Shown here in pieces: positions 48,680-64,000 of a DNA stretch of 64,000 nt. Each line of letters begins with the position of its first letter. The first letter of the stretch is position 1. Location of the stretch: positions 62,001-126,000 of the forward strand of contig NZ_CP110232.1 in NCBI RefSeq assembly GCF_029144185.1, given 5' to 3'. This DNA is from Vagococcus intermedius (GTDB lineage Bacteria; Bacillota; Bacilli; Lactobacillales; Vagococcaceae). The notes beneath the pieces were generated by a model that had not been told where the DNA came from, made no database searches, and worked only from the letters and a program-made list of their open reading frames with translations. A program made the translations under genes and the position numbers.

Positions 48680-50476
48680 ATGGTTGTTAATGAACAAATT
48701 AAATATAAATTAGCCTTACTACCGGATCAACCTGGCTGTTATTTAATGAAAGACAAAGATGGCGTTATTATTTATGTAGGAAAAGCTAAAATTTTAAAGA
48801 ATAGAGTTCGTTCTTATTTCACAGGAAGCCATGATACTAAAACAGAGAAATTAGTAAGTGAAATCGTGGATTTTGAATACATTGTAACAGAGTCGAATAT
48901 TGAAGCATTATTATTAGAAATAAATTTGATTCAAAAAAATAACCCTAAATATAATATTATGTTAAAAGATGATAAGAGCTACCCATTTTTGAAAATAACT
49001 AATGAGGCTTATCCTCAATTGCAAATTGTACGGAAAATAAAAAAAGATAAAGCTCTATATTTTGGCCCATATCCAGATGTAAAAGCAGCAAATGCTACAA
49101 AAAAATTATTAGATAAACTTTATCCATTGCGAAAATGTAGCTTGACAGCAAAAAAACCGTGTTTATATTATCATTTAGACCAATGTTTATGTCCCGGGGT
49201 ATTTGATGTAGATCCCAAGATTTATCAGGAGATGGTTTCAGAAATTAAATTATTTTTAAATGGTGGCTATGATAAAATTAGACAAGAATTGAATAAAAAA
49301 ATGTCCAGCGCTGCTGAAGATATGGAGTATGAAAAAGCTGCAGAATATCGTGATCAGATAAGTTCTATTGAAACAATTATGATGCCGCAAAAAATGACTA
49401 CTACAGATTTTGTAAACAGAGATATTTTTGGTTATGCAGTCGATAAAGGATGGATGTGTGTTCAAGTTTTTTTTGTCAGGCAAGGAAAGATAATTGAGAG
49501 AGAGATTTCTCGTTTTCCTTTTTATGGCGAGCCAGAAGAAGATTTTTTAACCTATATCGGTCAATTTTATTTAAAAGAGCAACATATATTACCAAAAGAG
49601 GTATTGATACCAGACAATGTTGATTTAGAGAGCGTAGAAGCTATGTTATTAACTAGAGTATTGCAACCTAAACGCGGTGATAAGAAAAAACTAGTATTAC
49701 TTGCCAATAAAAATGCTGAGGTATCATTAAAAGAGAAATTTGATATTATTAGCCGTCAACAAGAACGTACTACTGGAGCGATTGAAAAATTGAGTAAAGC
49801 TTTGGGGGGGATACCCTTAGATAGAATTGAAGCGTTTGATAATTCTAATACAATGGGAACTAATCCAGTCTCTGCAATGGTTGTATTTGAAAATGGTAAA
49901 CCTTGTAAAAGCGATTATAGAAAATATAAAATTAAGACAGTAATGGGACCAGATGATTATGGTTCAATGAGAGAAGTAATTTATCGCAGATATGCACGTC
50001 TGCTTAAAGAAGAGTCTGACTTACCAGATTTAATTATCATTGATGGTGGTAAAGGGCAGGTTGAAGTAGCACGTGATGTTTTAGAAAATCAATTGGGACT
50101 TAGTATTCCCATAGCAGGTTTAGTAAAAAATGATCAACATAAAACGAGTGAGTTGTTATTTGGAAATCCTTTAGAAGTAGTAACGCTGAAGAGAAATTCA
50201 TCAGAATTTTTTCTATTACAACGTATCCAAGAGGAAGTACATCGTTTTGCGATTACATTTCACCGGAGTCTTCGTAGTAAAAATAGTTTTTCATCTCAGT
50301 TAGATGGCGTAGATGGACTTGGTCCAAAGAGGAAAAAGTTATTATTAAAACATTATAAATCATTAAAAAATATTAAGGCAGCTTCTCAAGAAGAGTTAGA
50401 AGGACTTGGAATACCTAGAAATGTCGCAGTTAATTTAAGAAAACACTTTGATCTAGGTGAAAATATAGAAGGTTAG
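48680..50476 (+). CDS. uvrC: Excinuclease ABC subunit C (UvrC)
   Basis: 598 residues: GIY-YIG nuclease (about 12-95; [20 protein letters not shown]), a Cys cluster near [21 protein letters not shown], a UVR domain that binds UvrB (about 205-240), an endonuclease V-like domain with [20 protein letters not shown], and C-terminal helix-hairpin-helix motifs ([16 protein letters not shown]). It makes both incisions in nucleotide excision repair. ATG 48680 is preferred over the in-frame TTG one codon earlier; TTGGAGGG lies five bases upstream. uvrA and uvrB are not here. Confidence 0.96.
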   Translation: MVVNEQIKYKLALLPDQPGCYLMKDKDGVIIYVGKAKILKNRVRSYFTGSHDTKTEKLVSEIVDFEYIVTESNIEALLLEINLIQKNNPKYNIMLKDDKSYPFLKITNEAYPQLQIVRKIKKDKALYFGPYPDVKAANATKKLLDKLYPLRKCSLTAKKPCLYYHLDQCLCPGVFDVDPKIYQEMVSEIKLFLNGGYDKIRQELNKKMSSAAEDMEYEKAAEYRDQISSIETIMMPQKMTTTDFVNRDIFGYAVDKGWMCVQVFFVRQGKIIEREISRFPFYGEPEEDFLTYIGQFYLKEQHILPKEVLIPDNVDLESVEAMLLTRVLQPKRGDKKKLVLLANKNAEVSLKEKFDIISRQQERTTGAIEKLSKALGGIPLDRIEAFDNSNTMGTNPVSAMVVFENGKPCKSDYRKYKIKTVMGPDDYGSMREVIYRRYARLLKEESDLPDLIIIDGGKGQVEVARDVLENQLGLSIPIAGLVKNDQHKTSELLFGNPLEVVTLKRNSSEFFLLQRIQEEVHRFAITFHRSLRSKNSFSSQLDGVDGLGPKRKKLLLKHYKSLKNIKAASQEELEGLGIPRNVAVNLRKHFDLGENIEG

Positions 50477-50561
50477 TATTATTTTTTTTGTTAAAATGGT
50501 ATGCTTGAAACTAGTCAAGCTGTTTTACCATGTGAAATATGGTAGAGAGGGAGGAATGTAG

Positions 50562-51461
50562 ATGTTAGAAGTAAAGCAAGTAGTCAAAAAATTTGGGGAC
50601 ATGACAGCTGTTAACAATGTCTCGTTTACGATTCCAGAAGGACAGATTTTAGGATTAATTGGGCAAAATGGTGCAGGAAAGACGACTACTTTTCGTTTGA
50701 TTTTGGATTTTTTGACACCTGATAAAGGGGAGATTTTATGGAAGGGTCAGCCACTTACAGAAAAAGATTACAATATTATTGGTTATTTACCTGAAGAGCG
50801 TGGCTTGTATCCTAAAATTAGTATTGAAGAACAGTTGATTTATTTTGCGAAACTACGTGGCAAAAGTAAAAAAGAAATTATTCCCAAGATCGATTTTTGG
50901 ATGGAGAAATTTAAAGTGAAAGGGAAGAAGACTGATAAAGTAAAGTCACTTTCTAAGGGGAATCAGCAAAAAGTACAATTGATTGCTACGCTAATACATG
51001 AACCTAAATTGATTATTTTAGATGAACCTTTTAGTGGGTTAGATCCAGTTAATGCAGAGTTATTGAAGGATGGTATTATTGAATTAAAAGATAAGGGATC
51101 ATGTGTTATTTTTTCTAGTCATAACATGGATAACGTAGAAAAAATTTGTGATCATTTGATTATGTTACGAAATGGTGAAATAGTATTAGATGGTAAGGTT
51201 CACGATATTCGACAGCAGTTTGGTCGAACAAACTTATTGATTGAATCTCAGTTAGAACTTTCTGAAATAGCCGCTATTTCAGGTGTTAATTATGCCAAGT
51301 TAAGACCTGATGGAATGATAGAGGCAGAGTTAGCGACACCAGAAGTCGGGAAAGAAATTTTTGAAAAAGCCGCTGCTTTTGGTTACATGCCAGTTTTCAA
51401 CCAATTACCGCCAACTTTAGAAGAAATTTTTAAATTGAAAGTAGGTGAACACGTTGAATAA
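50562..51461 (+). CDS. ABC transporter ATPase (YhaQ/NatA-like)
   Basis: 299 residues. Walker A GQNGAGKTT near 38, signature LSKGNQQKVQLIATL near 135, Walker B LIILDEPFSGLDP, and H-loop SSHNMDNVEK. The C-terminal domain is typical of the DrrA/NatA exporter class. It overlaps the permease gene that follows. The Bacillus pair yhaQ-yhaP has the same size and order and is listed as a sodium- or drug-export type; the substrate is unknown. Confidence 0.87.
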   Translation: MLEVKQVVKKFGDMTAVNNVSFTIPEGQILGLIGQNGAGKTTTFRLILDFLTPDKGEILWKGQPLTEKDYNIIGYLPEERGLYPKISIEEQLIYFAKLRGKSKKEIIPKIDFWMEKFKVKGKKTDKVKSLSKGNQQKVQLIATLIHEPKLIILDEPFSGLDPVNAELLKDGIIELKDKGSCVIFSSHNMDNVEKICDHLIMLRNGEIVLDGKVHDIRQQFGRTNLLIESQLELSEIAAISGVNYAKLRPDGMIEAELATPEVGKEIFEKAAAFGYMPVFNQLPPTLEEIFKLKVGEHVE

Positions 51462-52725
51462 ATTTTGGGTAGTAGCACTTGAAACATACAAACGCAATGT
51501 TAAAAGTGTCTCTTTTGTGATTATGATTTTAGCTCCTTTTTTAATGATAGGATTTTCTTTATTGATTGGTTTAGTTAGCGCCAAGTTTAATGATACTTCT
51601 GATATTGCCGTTATCTCAAATAATACGGAAATACGCCAAACTTATTTAAAAGAAACTCATTTTAAAGTGAAAGAAGAGGTCCAGTCGATTAAAGCAGCGC
51701 AAGTTGCTATGAAAGATAAAGAAATTGATGGTTATTTAGTGATTGAATTTGATGATAAAACTGATAAAATAGCAGGGGATTATATTGGTTCTACGTCACT
51801 AGGAACAAGTGATGAATTAGAAATAACACAAGCTCTCACTACGATGCAACTTGCTAAAATCAGTAAGAGTATCAATTTAGCATCGAGTGATTTAAAAAGA
51901 TTGAATGAACCTGCCAAGTTACAAACGAAAACAGTCGAATTTAAAAAAGGTAAGATGGAAGAAAAGGGTTTAAATCGAATAGCTTTGTCAGCGGGCTCTG
52001 TTTTTATTGGATTGGCAATGTATATGATTATTCTGATGTATGCCCAAGTAACGGCTACAGAAGTAGCTTCTGAAAAAGGCACACGGATGATGGAAATTAT
52101 CCTATCTAGCACATCGGCAGCTAAGCATTTTTATGGAAAAATCATGGGTATTTTCTTAGTCATCTTAACTCAAGTATTAGTGTATTTTGTTTTAGGTGTG
52201 GGGGGCTTTATGCTGGCAAAAGATATGTCTGTCATTCAAGATTTTTTAAAAACTGTCTCATTGAAAGAATTATTAGGAGGACTATTAGGGTATAATTTGA
52301 TTTACCTTCTTTTAGGGGTGGTTATTTATACGATTTTATCTGCTTTATGTGGGTCGTTAGTTTCAAAAGCAGAAGATGCGGGAAAATCAGTTTCGCCTGT
52401 GACCTATTTAACTATTTTCGGTTTTATGATTAGTACAATGTTTGGTATGAGTAATCCCCAACATTTAATTATGAAAGTGACGTCTTATATTCCGTTCTTT
52501 TCATCTTTTACAATGCCAGCTAGAATTGCTAGCGGTACAGTGGAAAGTCGTGGCATTATCATATCGTTATTAATTTTAATAGTATCTACATTAGTATTGT
52601 TGAAATTTTCAGCCAATATGTATCGTTCAACGGCTTTGATGTATAGTGATGAGAACATGTGGAAAGTTTTAAAACGGTCATTTACGTCAATGAAACGAGA
52701 AAACATTCAAAGAAAAAAACGATAA
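51454..52725 (+). CDS. ABC transporter permease (YhaP/NatB-like)
   Basis: About 423 residues: one membrane helix near the N-terminus (about 20-42), a large extracytoplasmic loop (about 45-170), then five or six helices. This is the ABC2/NatB architecture of exporters working with a DrrA/NatA ATPase. The TTG start at 51454 is chosen because AGGTGA lies about six bases upstream and NKFWVVALETYKRNVKSVSF fits the family; GTG 51445 is the alternative and adds three residues. It is coupled to the ATPase by an 8-bp overlap. Confidence 0.84.
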   Translation: MNKFWVVALETYKRNVKSVSFVIMILAPFLMIGFSLLIGLVSAKFNDTSDIAVISNNTEIRQTYLKETHFKVKEEVQSIKAAQVAMKDKEIDGYLVIEFDDKTDKIAGDYIGSTSLGTSDELEITQALTTMQLAKISKSINLASSDLKRLNEPAKLQTKTVEFKKGKMEEKGLNRIALSAGSVFIGLAMYMIILMYAQVTATEVASEKGTRMMEIILSSTSAAKHFYGKIMGIFLVILTQVLVYFVLGVGGFMLAKDMSVIQDFLKTVSLKELLGGLLGYNLIYLLLGVVIYTILSALCGSLVSKAEDAGKSVSPVTYLTIFGFMISTMFGMSNPQHLIMKVTSYIPFFSSFTMPARIASGTVESRGIIISLLILIVSTLVLLKFSANMYRSTALMYSDENMWKVLKRSFTSMKRENIQRKKR

Positions 52726-52748
52726 GCAATTAGCTTATCGTTTTTTTT
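52713..52748. terminator. Bidirectional terminator between the ABC genes and add
   Basis: AACGATAAGC pairs with GCTTATCGTT; A residues precede it and eight T residues follow. The stem covers the end of the add gene on the other strand. Confidence 0.9.
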
Positions 52749-53764
52749 ATAGAGGTACTATATCCATGAGTGATGATACTATGTAAGATTTCTTTTTGTT
52801 TGGAATCGATAAAGGCGCCGTCAATAGCATGGTGATTTAATTTTTCTAAACAGGCATAATCAATACCGTACCACGCCTCTAATTTTAAATATTCTTCTGT
52901 TAGCGTAGTATTTGAGACAGTTCGATTATCAGTGTTGATGCAAATTTTTAAACCAGCATCTAGAAATTTTTTAAAAGGATAGTCGGCTAAGTGAGTGACG
53001 GCTTTCGTCTGAAAATTACTTGTTGGACACATCTCAATAACAGTTTGGTTTTCCAGACAGGTTTTGATAACAGTCTCATCTTTTTGAATAGCGATACCAT
53101 GTCCAATCCGTGTTGCACCTAATTTGATTGAGGTCATGACGTTGTGTGGACAGCCACATTCACCAGCGTGCAAGGTTAGTGGTAGCTTGGCTTCTTTGGC
53201 AAAGTTGAGGACGTCTGAAAAATTTTCTGTTGGATAATTAGCCTCATCACCAGCTAAATCAAAACCAACGACCCCGTTTTGAGAGAAATCAGATACGGCT
53301 TGGACCACTTGTTTATTATCAGCTATGGTATGGTGTCGCATACCACACAATAAAGCATTGCTTTGAACGCCAAACTCTTTTTTGCCACGAGCGAGACCTT
53401 TTAAAACGGCAGTTATTATTTGAGTTAAATTCAATCCTTTTTGATTAAATAAAAGTGGTGCAAAGCGAACCTCAATATAGGTCACGTTTTCTTCTGCCAC
53501 TTGAGCTATTAAGTCATAAGCAATTAATTCTAAGGCAAATTCAGTCTGTAAAAATGGTAAAACTAAGTCAAACTTTTCTAAATAAATAGACAAGCTAGGG
53601 CAATCTTCAGGAGCTATTAACTTTTCAGCTAAAAGCTGTCCTTTATAAGGCAAAGGTATTAATTCTTCTTGTGCAATCTTTTCTAATATATGAGGCCTAA
53701 CTGATCCATCAAGATGGCAATGTAATTCGATTTTAGGTAAGGCTTTGACAAGTGCTTTTTGCAT
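52730..53764 (-). CDS. add: Adenosine deaminase
   Basis: 344 residues of the metal-dependent deaminase TIM barrel. Zinc ligands in ELHCHLDGSVRP near 13-24 and in LTLHAGECG near 200; TRIGHGIAI near 220 and the catalytic region INTDNRTVSNTTL near 283. It converts adenosine to inosine for purine salvage. GGAGGG lies before the ATG. It is a single minus-strand gene facing away from metG; 336 bp of leader DNA lie between them. Confidence 0.93.
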   Translation of the reverse strand: MQKALVKALPKIELHCHLDGSVRPHILEKIAQEELIPLPYKGQLLAEKLIAPEDCPSLSIYLEKFDLVLPFLQTEFALELIAYDLIAQVAEENVTYIEVRFAPLLFNQKGLNLTQIITAVLKGLARGKKEFGVQSNALLCGMRHHTIADNKQVVQAVSDFSQNGVVGFDLAGDEANYPTENFSDVLNFAKEAKLPLTLHAGECGCPHNVMTSIKLGATRIGHGIAIQKDETVIKTCLENQTVIEMCPTSNFQTKAVTHLADYPFKKFLDAGLKICINTDNRTVSNTTLTEEYLKLEAWYGIDYACLEKLNHHAIDGAFIDSKQKEILHSIITHGYSTSIKKTIS

Positions 53765-54006
53765 AATATCCCTCCAAGTGATTGAATGTCATAATAGTTT
53801 AGCTATTAATATACAGGTTATTTTTATATAATGCTAGTGTTTTTAATTTATCTTGTAAAATCATAAACTTGAAATTTGGATCTGAAAATTAATTAACTCA
53901 CGCATGTGGAAAATAATCAATGGTTACTAAGAGATAATGGAGAGAGGGATTATGTTACTTTGATAAAAGATATTTAAGAACATACTTAGAAACTATCATA
54001 AATTTT
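53765..54006. other. Intergenic region between add and metG
   Basis: It contains no supported ORF. A single DnaA-like TGTGGAAAA lies near 53906. No T-box features are visible (no specifier stem or conserved T-box sequence), so metG does not seem T-box regulated. Confidence 0.5.
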
Positions 54007-54036
54007 TTGAGTCGTAGCTAAGCTTTATGGTATACT
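54007..54036 (+). promoter_or_regulatory. metG promoter
   Basis: TTGAGT (54007-54012), 18-bp spacer and TATACT (54031-54036) with an extended TGG just before the -10. Confidence 0.7.
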
Positions 54037-54076
54037 GATATATAATTATGTGCAGTAAAAAATCGACGGTAAGTAG

Positions 54077-56116
<2,040 letters not shown>

Positions 56117-56125
56117 AACAACACT

Positions 56126-56160
56126 AACGATTGAAAGCTACTTCAGTTTTCAATCGTTTT
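56126..56160 (+). terminator. Hairpin after metG
   Basis: ACGATTGAAAGCT pairs with AGTTTTCAATCGT (G-U pairs included), then TTTT. It is a moderate terminator, so some read-through into tatD is possible. Confidence 0.75.
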
Positions 56161-56195
56161 GTGTTAGGGAAAAATAGTTTAAAGGAGAGAGTAAT

Positions 56196-56959
56196 ATGAT
56201 TTTTGACACACATACTCATTTAAATGTCGCACAATTTTCAGAAGATGTACCGGAAACAATGGCTAGAGCGGCTGAATTAGGCGTAACAGAAATGGCAGTA
56301 GTTGGTTTTGATACACCAACAATCATTAAGTCGTTAGAGTTAAGTACTGCCCATTCTTCTATCTATAGTATTATTGGGTGGCATCCGACAGAAGCGGGGG
56401 CTTATACCAAAGAAATCGAAACAGATTTACAGGAAAAATTAGTATTACCTAAGGTAGTCGCGTTAGGAGAAATAGGTCTAGATTATCATTGGATGGAAGA
56501 TCCTAAGGAAGTACAAGAGCGGATATTTCGCCGTCAAATTGCAATTGCTCGTGAGATGAATTTACCCATCAGTATTCATACGAGAGAAGCGATGGCAGAC
56601 ACTTACCGAATCTTAAAAGATGAAAATGTCCAAGAGATAGGTGGCATCATGCATAGTTTTAGTGGAGACACAGAATGGATGAAACGTTTTTTAGATTTAG
56701 GGATGCATATCTCATTAAGTGGTGTGGTAACCTTTAAAAAAGCTGCTGAAGTTCAAGAAGTAGCTAAAGAGGTCCCTTTGGAGCGTTTGTTAGTTGAAAC
56801 AGATGCCCCTTATTTAGCCCCAGTTCCTTATAGAGGCAAAAGAAATGAGCCTGGTTATACACGATATGTTGTAGAAAAAATTTCAGAATTAAGAGGAGAT
56901 AGTTTAGAGGTAATTGCTGATACAACACGTAAAAATGCCCATAAACTATTTAGACTAAA

Positions 56960-56963
<4 letters not shown>
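56196..56963 (+). CDS. tatD: TatD-family metal-dependent hydrolase
   Basis: 255 residues of the amidohydrolase TIM barrel. Metal ligands in IFDTHTHLN (residues 2-10), Glu in [11 protein letters not shown] near 93, His in [10 protein letters not shown] near 128, His in GGIMHSFSG near 155, and Asp in ETDAPYLAP near 205. TatD proteins are DNases or RNA quality-control nucleases. Its stop overlaps rnmV by four bases. Confidence 0.94.
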
Positions 56964-58427
<1,464 letters not shown>

Positions 58428-58434
58428 TTTGATC

Positions 58435-58469
58435 AAAAAAAGACGATTGTCTGACAATCGTCTTTTTTA
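58435..58469. terminator. Terminator after rsmA
   Basis: AGACGATTGT pairs with ACAATCGTCT over a three-base loop, with A residues before and T residues after. Confidence 0.93.
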
Positions 58470-58477
58470 TTTTCTAA

Positions 58478-58489
58478 GTGTCTTGACAC
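58478..58489. promoter_or_regulatory. Operator 1 upstream of niaX
   Basis: GTGTCTTGACAC is a perfect dyad (GTGTC-TT-GACAC) that contains the -35 TTGACA. Likely bound by a NiaR-type niacin repressor (inference). Confidence 0.7.
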
Positions 58490-58511
58490 ATGAAGGTGCG
58501 TAAGGTACTAT
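58483..58511 (+). promoter_or_regulatory. niaX promoter
   Basis: TTGACA (58483-58488), 17-bp spacer, TACTAT (58506-58511). The -35 is embedded in operator 1, and operator 2 covers the start of the transcript. Confidence 0.8.
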
Positions 58512-58521
58512 CTCAGTAAAG

Positions 58522-58533
58522 GTGTCAAGACAC
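58522..58533. promoter_or_regulatory. Operator 2 upstream of niaX
   Basis: GTGTCAAGACAC is a perfect dyad with the same arms as operator 1, 44 bp away centre to centre and about ten bases after the -10. Confidence 0.7.
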
Positions 58534-58548
58534 AAAAGGTGGTGGAAA

Positions 58549-59118
58549 ATGTATTCAAATGTAAAGAAGATGACTTTCTCAGCAGTATTAGTAGCTTTAG
58601 GTATTTTAATTCCGATTGTGATGCCAGTAAAAGTGGTCATAGGACCGGCTAGTTTCACTTTAGCAAGTCATGTACCAGTCTTTTTAGCCATGTTTATATC
58701 CCCAGGAGTTGCTATTTCAGTCGCGCTCGGAACAGCTTTTGGTTTCTTCTTATCTTTCCCAGTTATTATAGCAGCCCGTGCGTTATCACATGTTTGTTTT
58801 GCAGTCATTGGTGCAGCAATTTTACAAAGAAAACCAAGTATGACATCTTCTACAGTCAAAATTATTGGTTTTAATATATTTATTGCTATCATTCATAGTT
58901 TAGTTGAATTATTAGTTGTTTCCATTTTTTTCTTTACAGGAAATATGTCTGGAGCAGTATATGATCAGGGATTTTTATATGTAGTATGTGGGCTAATCGG
59001 TATAGGTGGTATCATTCATAGTTTAGTTGATTTTAGTTTGGCTTATTACTTAGCTTTAAAATTAAATGGACAGCTAGCTTTGCCAATACTAATAGAAGGT
59101 AAAAGATCTGGTAACTAG
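58549..59118 (+). CDS. niaX: ECF transporter S component, probably niacin (NiaX-like)
   Basis: 189 residues, about six membrane helices. The segment PIVMPVKVVIGPASFTLASHVPVFLAMFIS resembles the NiaX family of nicotinate S components as I remember it. There is no ATPase nearby, so it would share the EcfA-EcfT module. ATG 58549 follows AAAGGTGGTGG; the frame from 58522 starts inside operator 2. The twin GTGTC-N2-GACAC dyads around its promoter fit control by the niacin-responsive repressor NiaR, known to regulate niaX genes in Firmicutes. Substrate is an inference. Confidence 0.75.
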   Translation: MYSNVKKMTFSAVLVALGILIPIVMPVKVVIGPASFTLASHVPVFLAMFISPGVAISVALGTAFGFFLSFPVIIAARALSHVCFAVIGAAILQRKPSMTSSTVKIIGFNIFIAIIHSLVELLVVSIFFFTGNMSGAVYDQGFLYVVCGLIGIGGIIHSLVDFSLAYYLALKLNGQLALPILIEGKRSGN

Positions 59119-59125
59119 TAATTAA

Positions 59126-59160
59126 AAAAGTCGCTCAACTTTTTAGTTGGCGATTTTTTA
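59126..59160 (+). terminator. Terminator after niaX
   Basis: TCGCTCAAC pairs with GTTGGCGA (one mismatch) between A and T runs. Confidence 0.75.
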
Positions 59161-59270
59161 GATAGAACTTATTATGTGCTATATATAGAAGATAATAAAA
59201 GCAAGAGTCAGTATGTTAGTGAGAAAACTATAGCAGGTTAACTAGTTTAGAATTAAATGTAAAAAAAGTA

Positions 59271-59299
59271 TTGACAGTTAATCAGCTAGGTGTTATTCT
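59271..59299 (+). promoter_or_regulatory. rRNA promoter P1
   Basis: TTGACA (59271-59276), 17-bp spacer, TATTCT (59294-59299). Confidence 0.8.
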
Positions 59300-59367
59300 A
59301 ATTAGGTTGCTAAAACAACAACGAAATGTTTTTGTAACAGAATTTTAAAAAGAATGTCACAAAGTTG

Positions 59368-59396
59368 TTGACAACAACAACTAAGCGTGATATTAT
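59368..59396 (+). promoter_or_regulatory. rRNA promoter P2
   Basis: TTGACA (59368-59373), 17-bp spacer, TATTAT (59391-59396); 97 bp after P1. Confidence 0.85.
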
Positions 59397-59463
59397 GATT
59401 AAGTTGCTAAAACAAGTCGCAAGGCTTCGTTGAAACAACTCAAAAAAATATTTTAAAAAGTTG

Positions 59464-59492
59464 TTGACAATGACAACTAAACATGATATTAT
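59464..59492 (+). promoter_or_regulatory. rRNA promoter P3
   Basis: TTGACA (59464-59469), 17-bp spacer, TATTAT (59487-59492); 96 bp after P2 and nearly the same sequence. Each of the three promoters is followed by a GTTGCTAAA element. Confidence 0.87.
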
Positions 59493-59497
59493 AAATG

Positions 59498-59684
59498 AGT
59501 TGCTAAAGCGACAAGATTTAGACCTTTGAAAACTGAACAAAGTAAGACGAACCAAACGTGTAGGATGTTATCTTTTAGTAAGATAACAACACAAAAATTT
59601 TTATCAGTTTTATATTAAAACTGTATAGTGAAGTAATTCGCTAGCAATCATTAATGAGCTAAAGACTTCGGTCTTAATCATAAC
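59498..59684 (+). other. 16S rRNA leader region
   Basis: It contains no gene. It includes the CTTTGAAAACTGAACAAA-type sequence common in rRNA leaders and spacers of this group and a small GACTTCGGTC hairpin just before the 16S gene, likely parts of processing stems and antitermination sites. Confidence 0.6.

Positions 59685-64000
<4,316 letters not shown>

Overview
The window is a 64 kb piece of low-GC Firmicutes chromosome. The 16S rRNA gene, the AT-rich codon use and the gene orders (rplM-rpsI; murB-potABCD; ispE/adcCB/purR-glmU-prs; mreCD followed by a SagA-like NlpC/P60 protein) point to Lactobacillales, most likely Enterococcaceae close to Vagococcus or Enterococcus. The genus is an inference from memory of 16S and synteny. 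Nearly all of it is core genome. I see no prophage, insertion sequence, CRISPR array or restriction system.

Layout. 1-3.2 kb: end of the ECF energizing module (ecfA2, ecfT), truA, and rplM-rpsI behind an L13 leader, then a 41-codon small ORF. 3.2-3.5 kb: a gene-free gap between converging terminators holding a cluster of DnaA boxes. 3.5-6.6 kb, minus strand: glcT-ptsG-crr, a glucose PTS operon with a GlcT antitermination leader in front of glcT itself. 6.6-6.8 kb: a second DnaA-box cluster. 6.9-14.1 kb: murB, an ECF S component, an AcuI-type oxidoreductase and a regulated potABCD polyamine operon. 14.3-20.7 kb: ispE, zinc ABC genes adcCB behind a Zur-type operator, purR, glmU, prs and mscL. 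21-38 kb: a DNA-repair, RNA-decay and envelope block (two M16 peptidase-like genes, rodZ, pgsA, cinA, recA, rny, ymdB, ricA, mutS, mutL, maf, ruvAB). 38-44 kb: queA, tgt, yajC and adhE with Rex-type operators. 44-48.5 kb: mreCD, a secreted SagA-like hydrolase with a 35-copy hexapeptide tract, and comC. 48.7-59.1 kb: uvrC, a two-gene ABC exporter, add, metG, tatD, rnmV, ksgA and a niacin-type ECF S component with twin operators. 59.2-64 kb: an rRNA operon with three tandem promoters, complete 16S, a spacer without tRNA genes, and 23S cut by the window end.

How the genes work together. Two S components (about 8 kb and 58.8 kb) lack their own ATPases and probably use the shared EcfA-EcfT module whose end opens the window. 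RecA, RuvAB, MutSL and UvrC give recombination and repair, with LexA-like sites at recA and perhaps ruvA. RNase Y, YmdB and RicA form an RNA-decay neighbourhood. QueA and Tgt make queuosine in tRNA. MreCD, RodZ, MurB, GlmU and the SagA-like protein serve cell-wall growth.

The most unusual signals are regulatory: two clusters of DnaA boxes about 3.3 kb apart flanking the glucose PTS operon, one of them in a transcriptionally quiet gap like a DnaA-titration locus; the 18-bp tandem repeat in the SagA-like gene; twin operators around the niaX promoter; and three near-repeat rRNA promoters. No new protein system was recognised.
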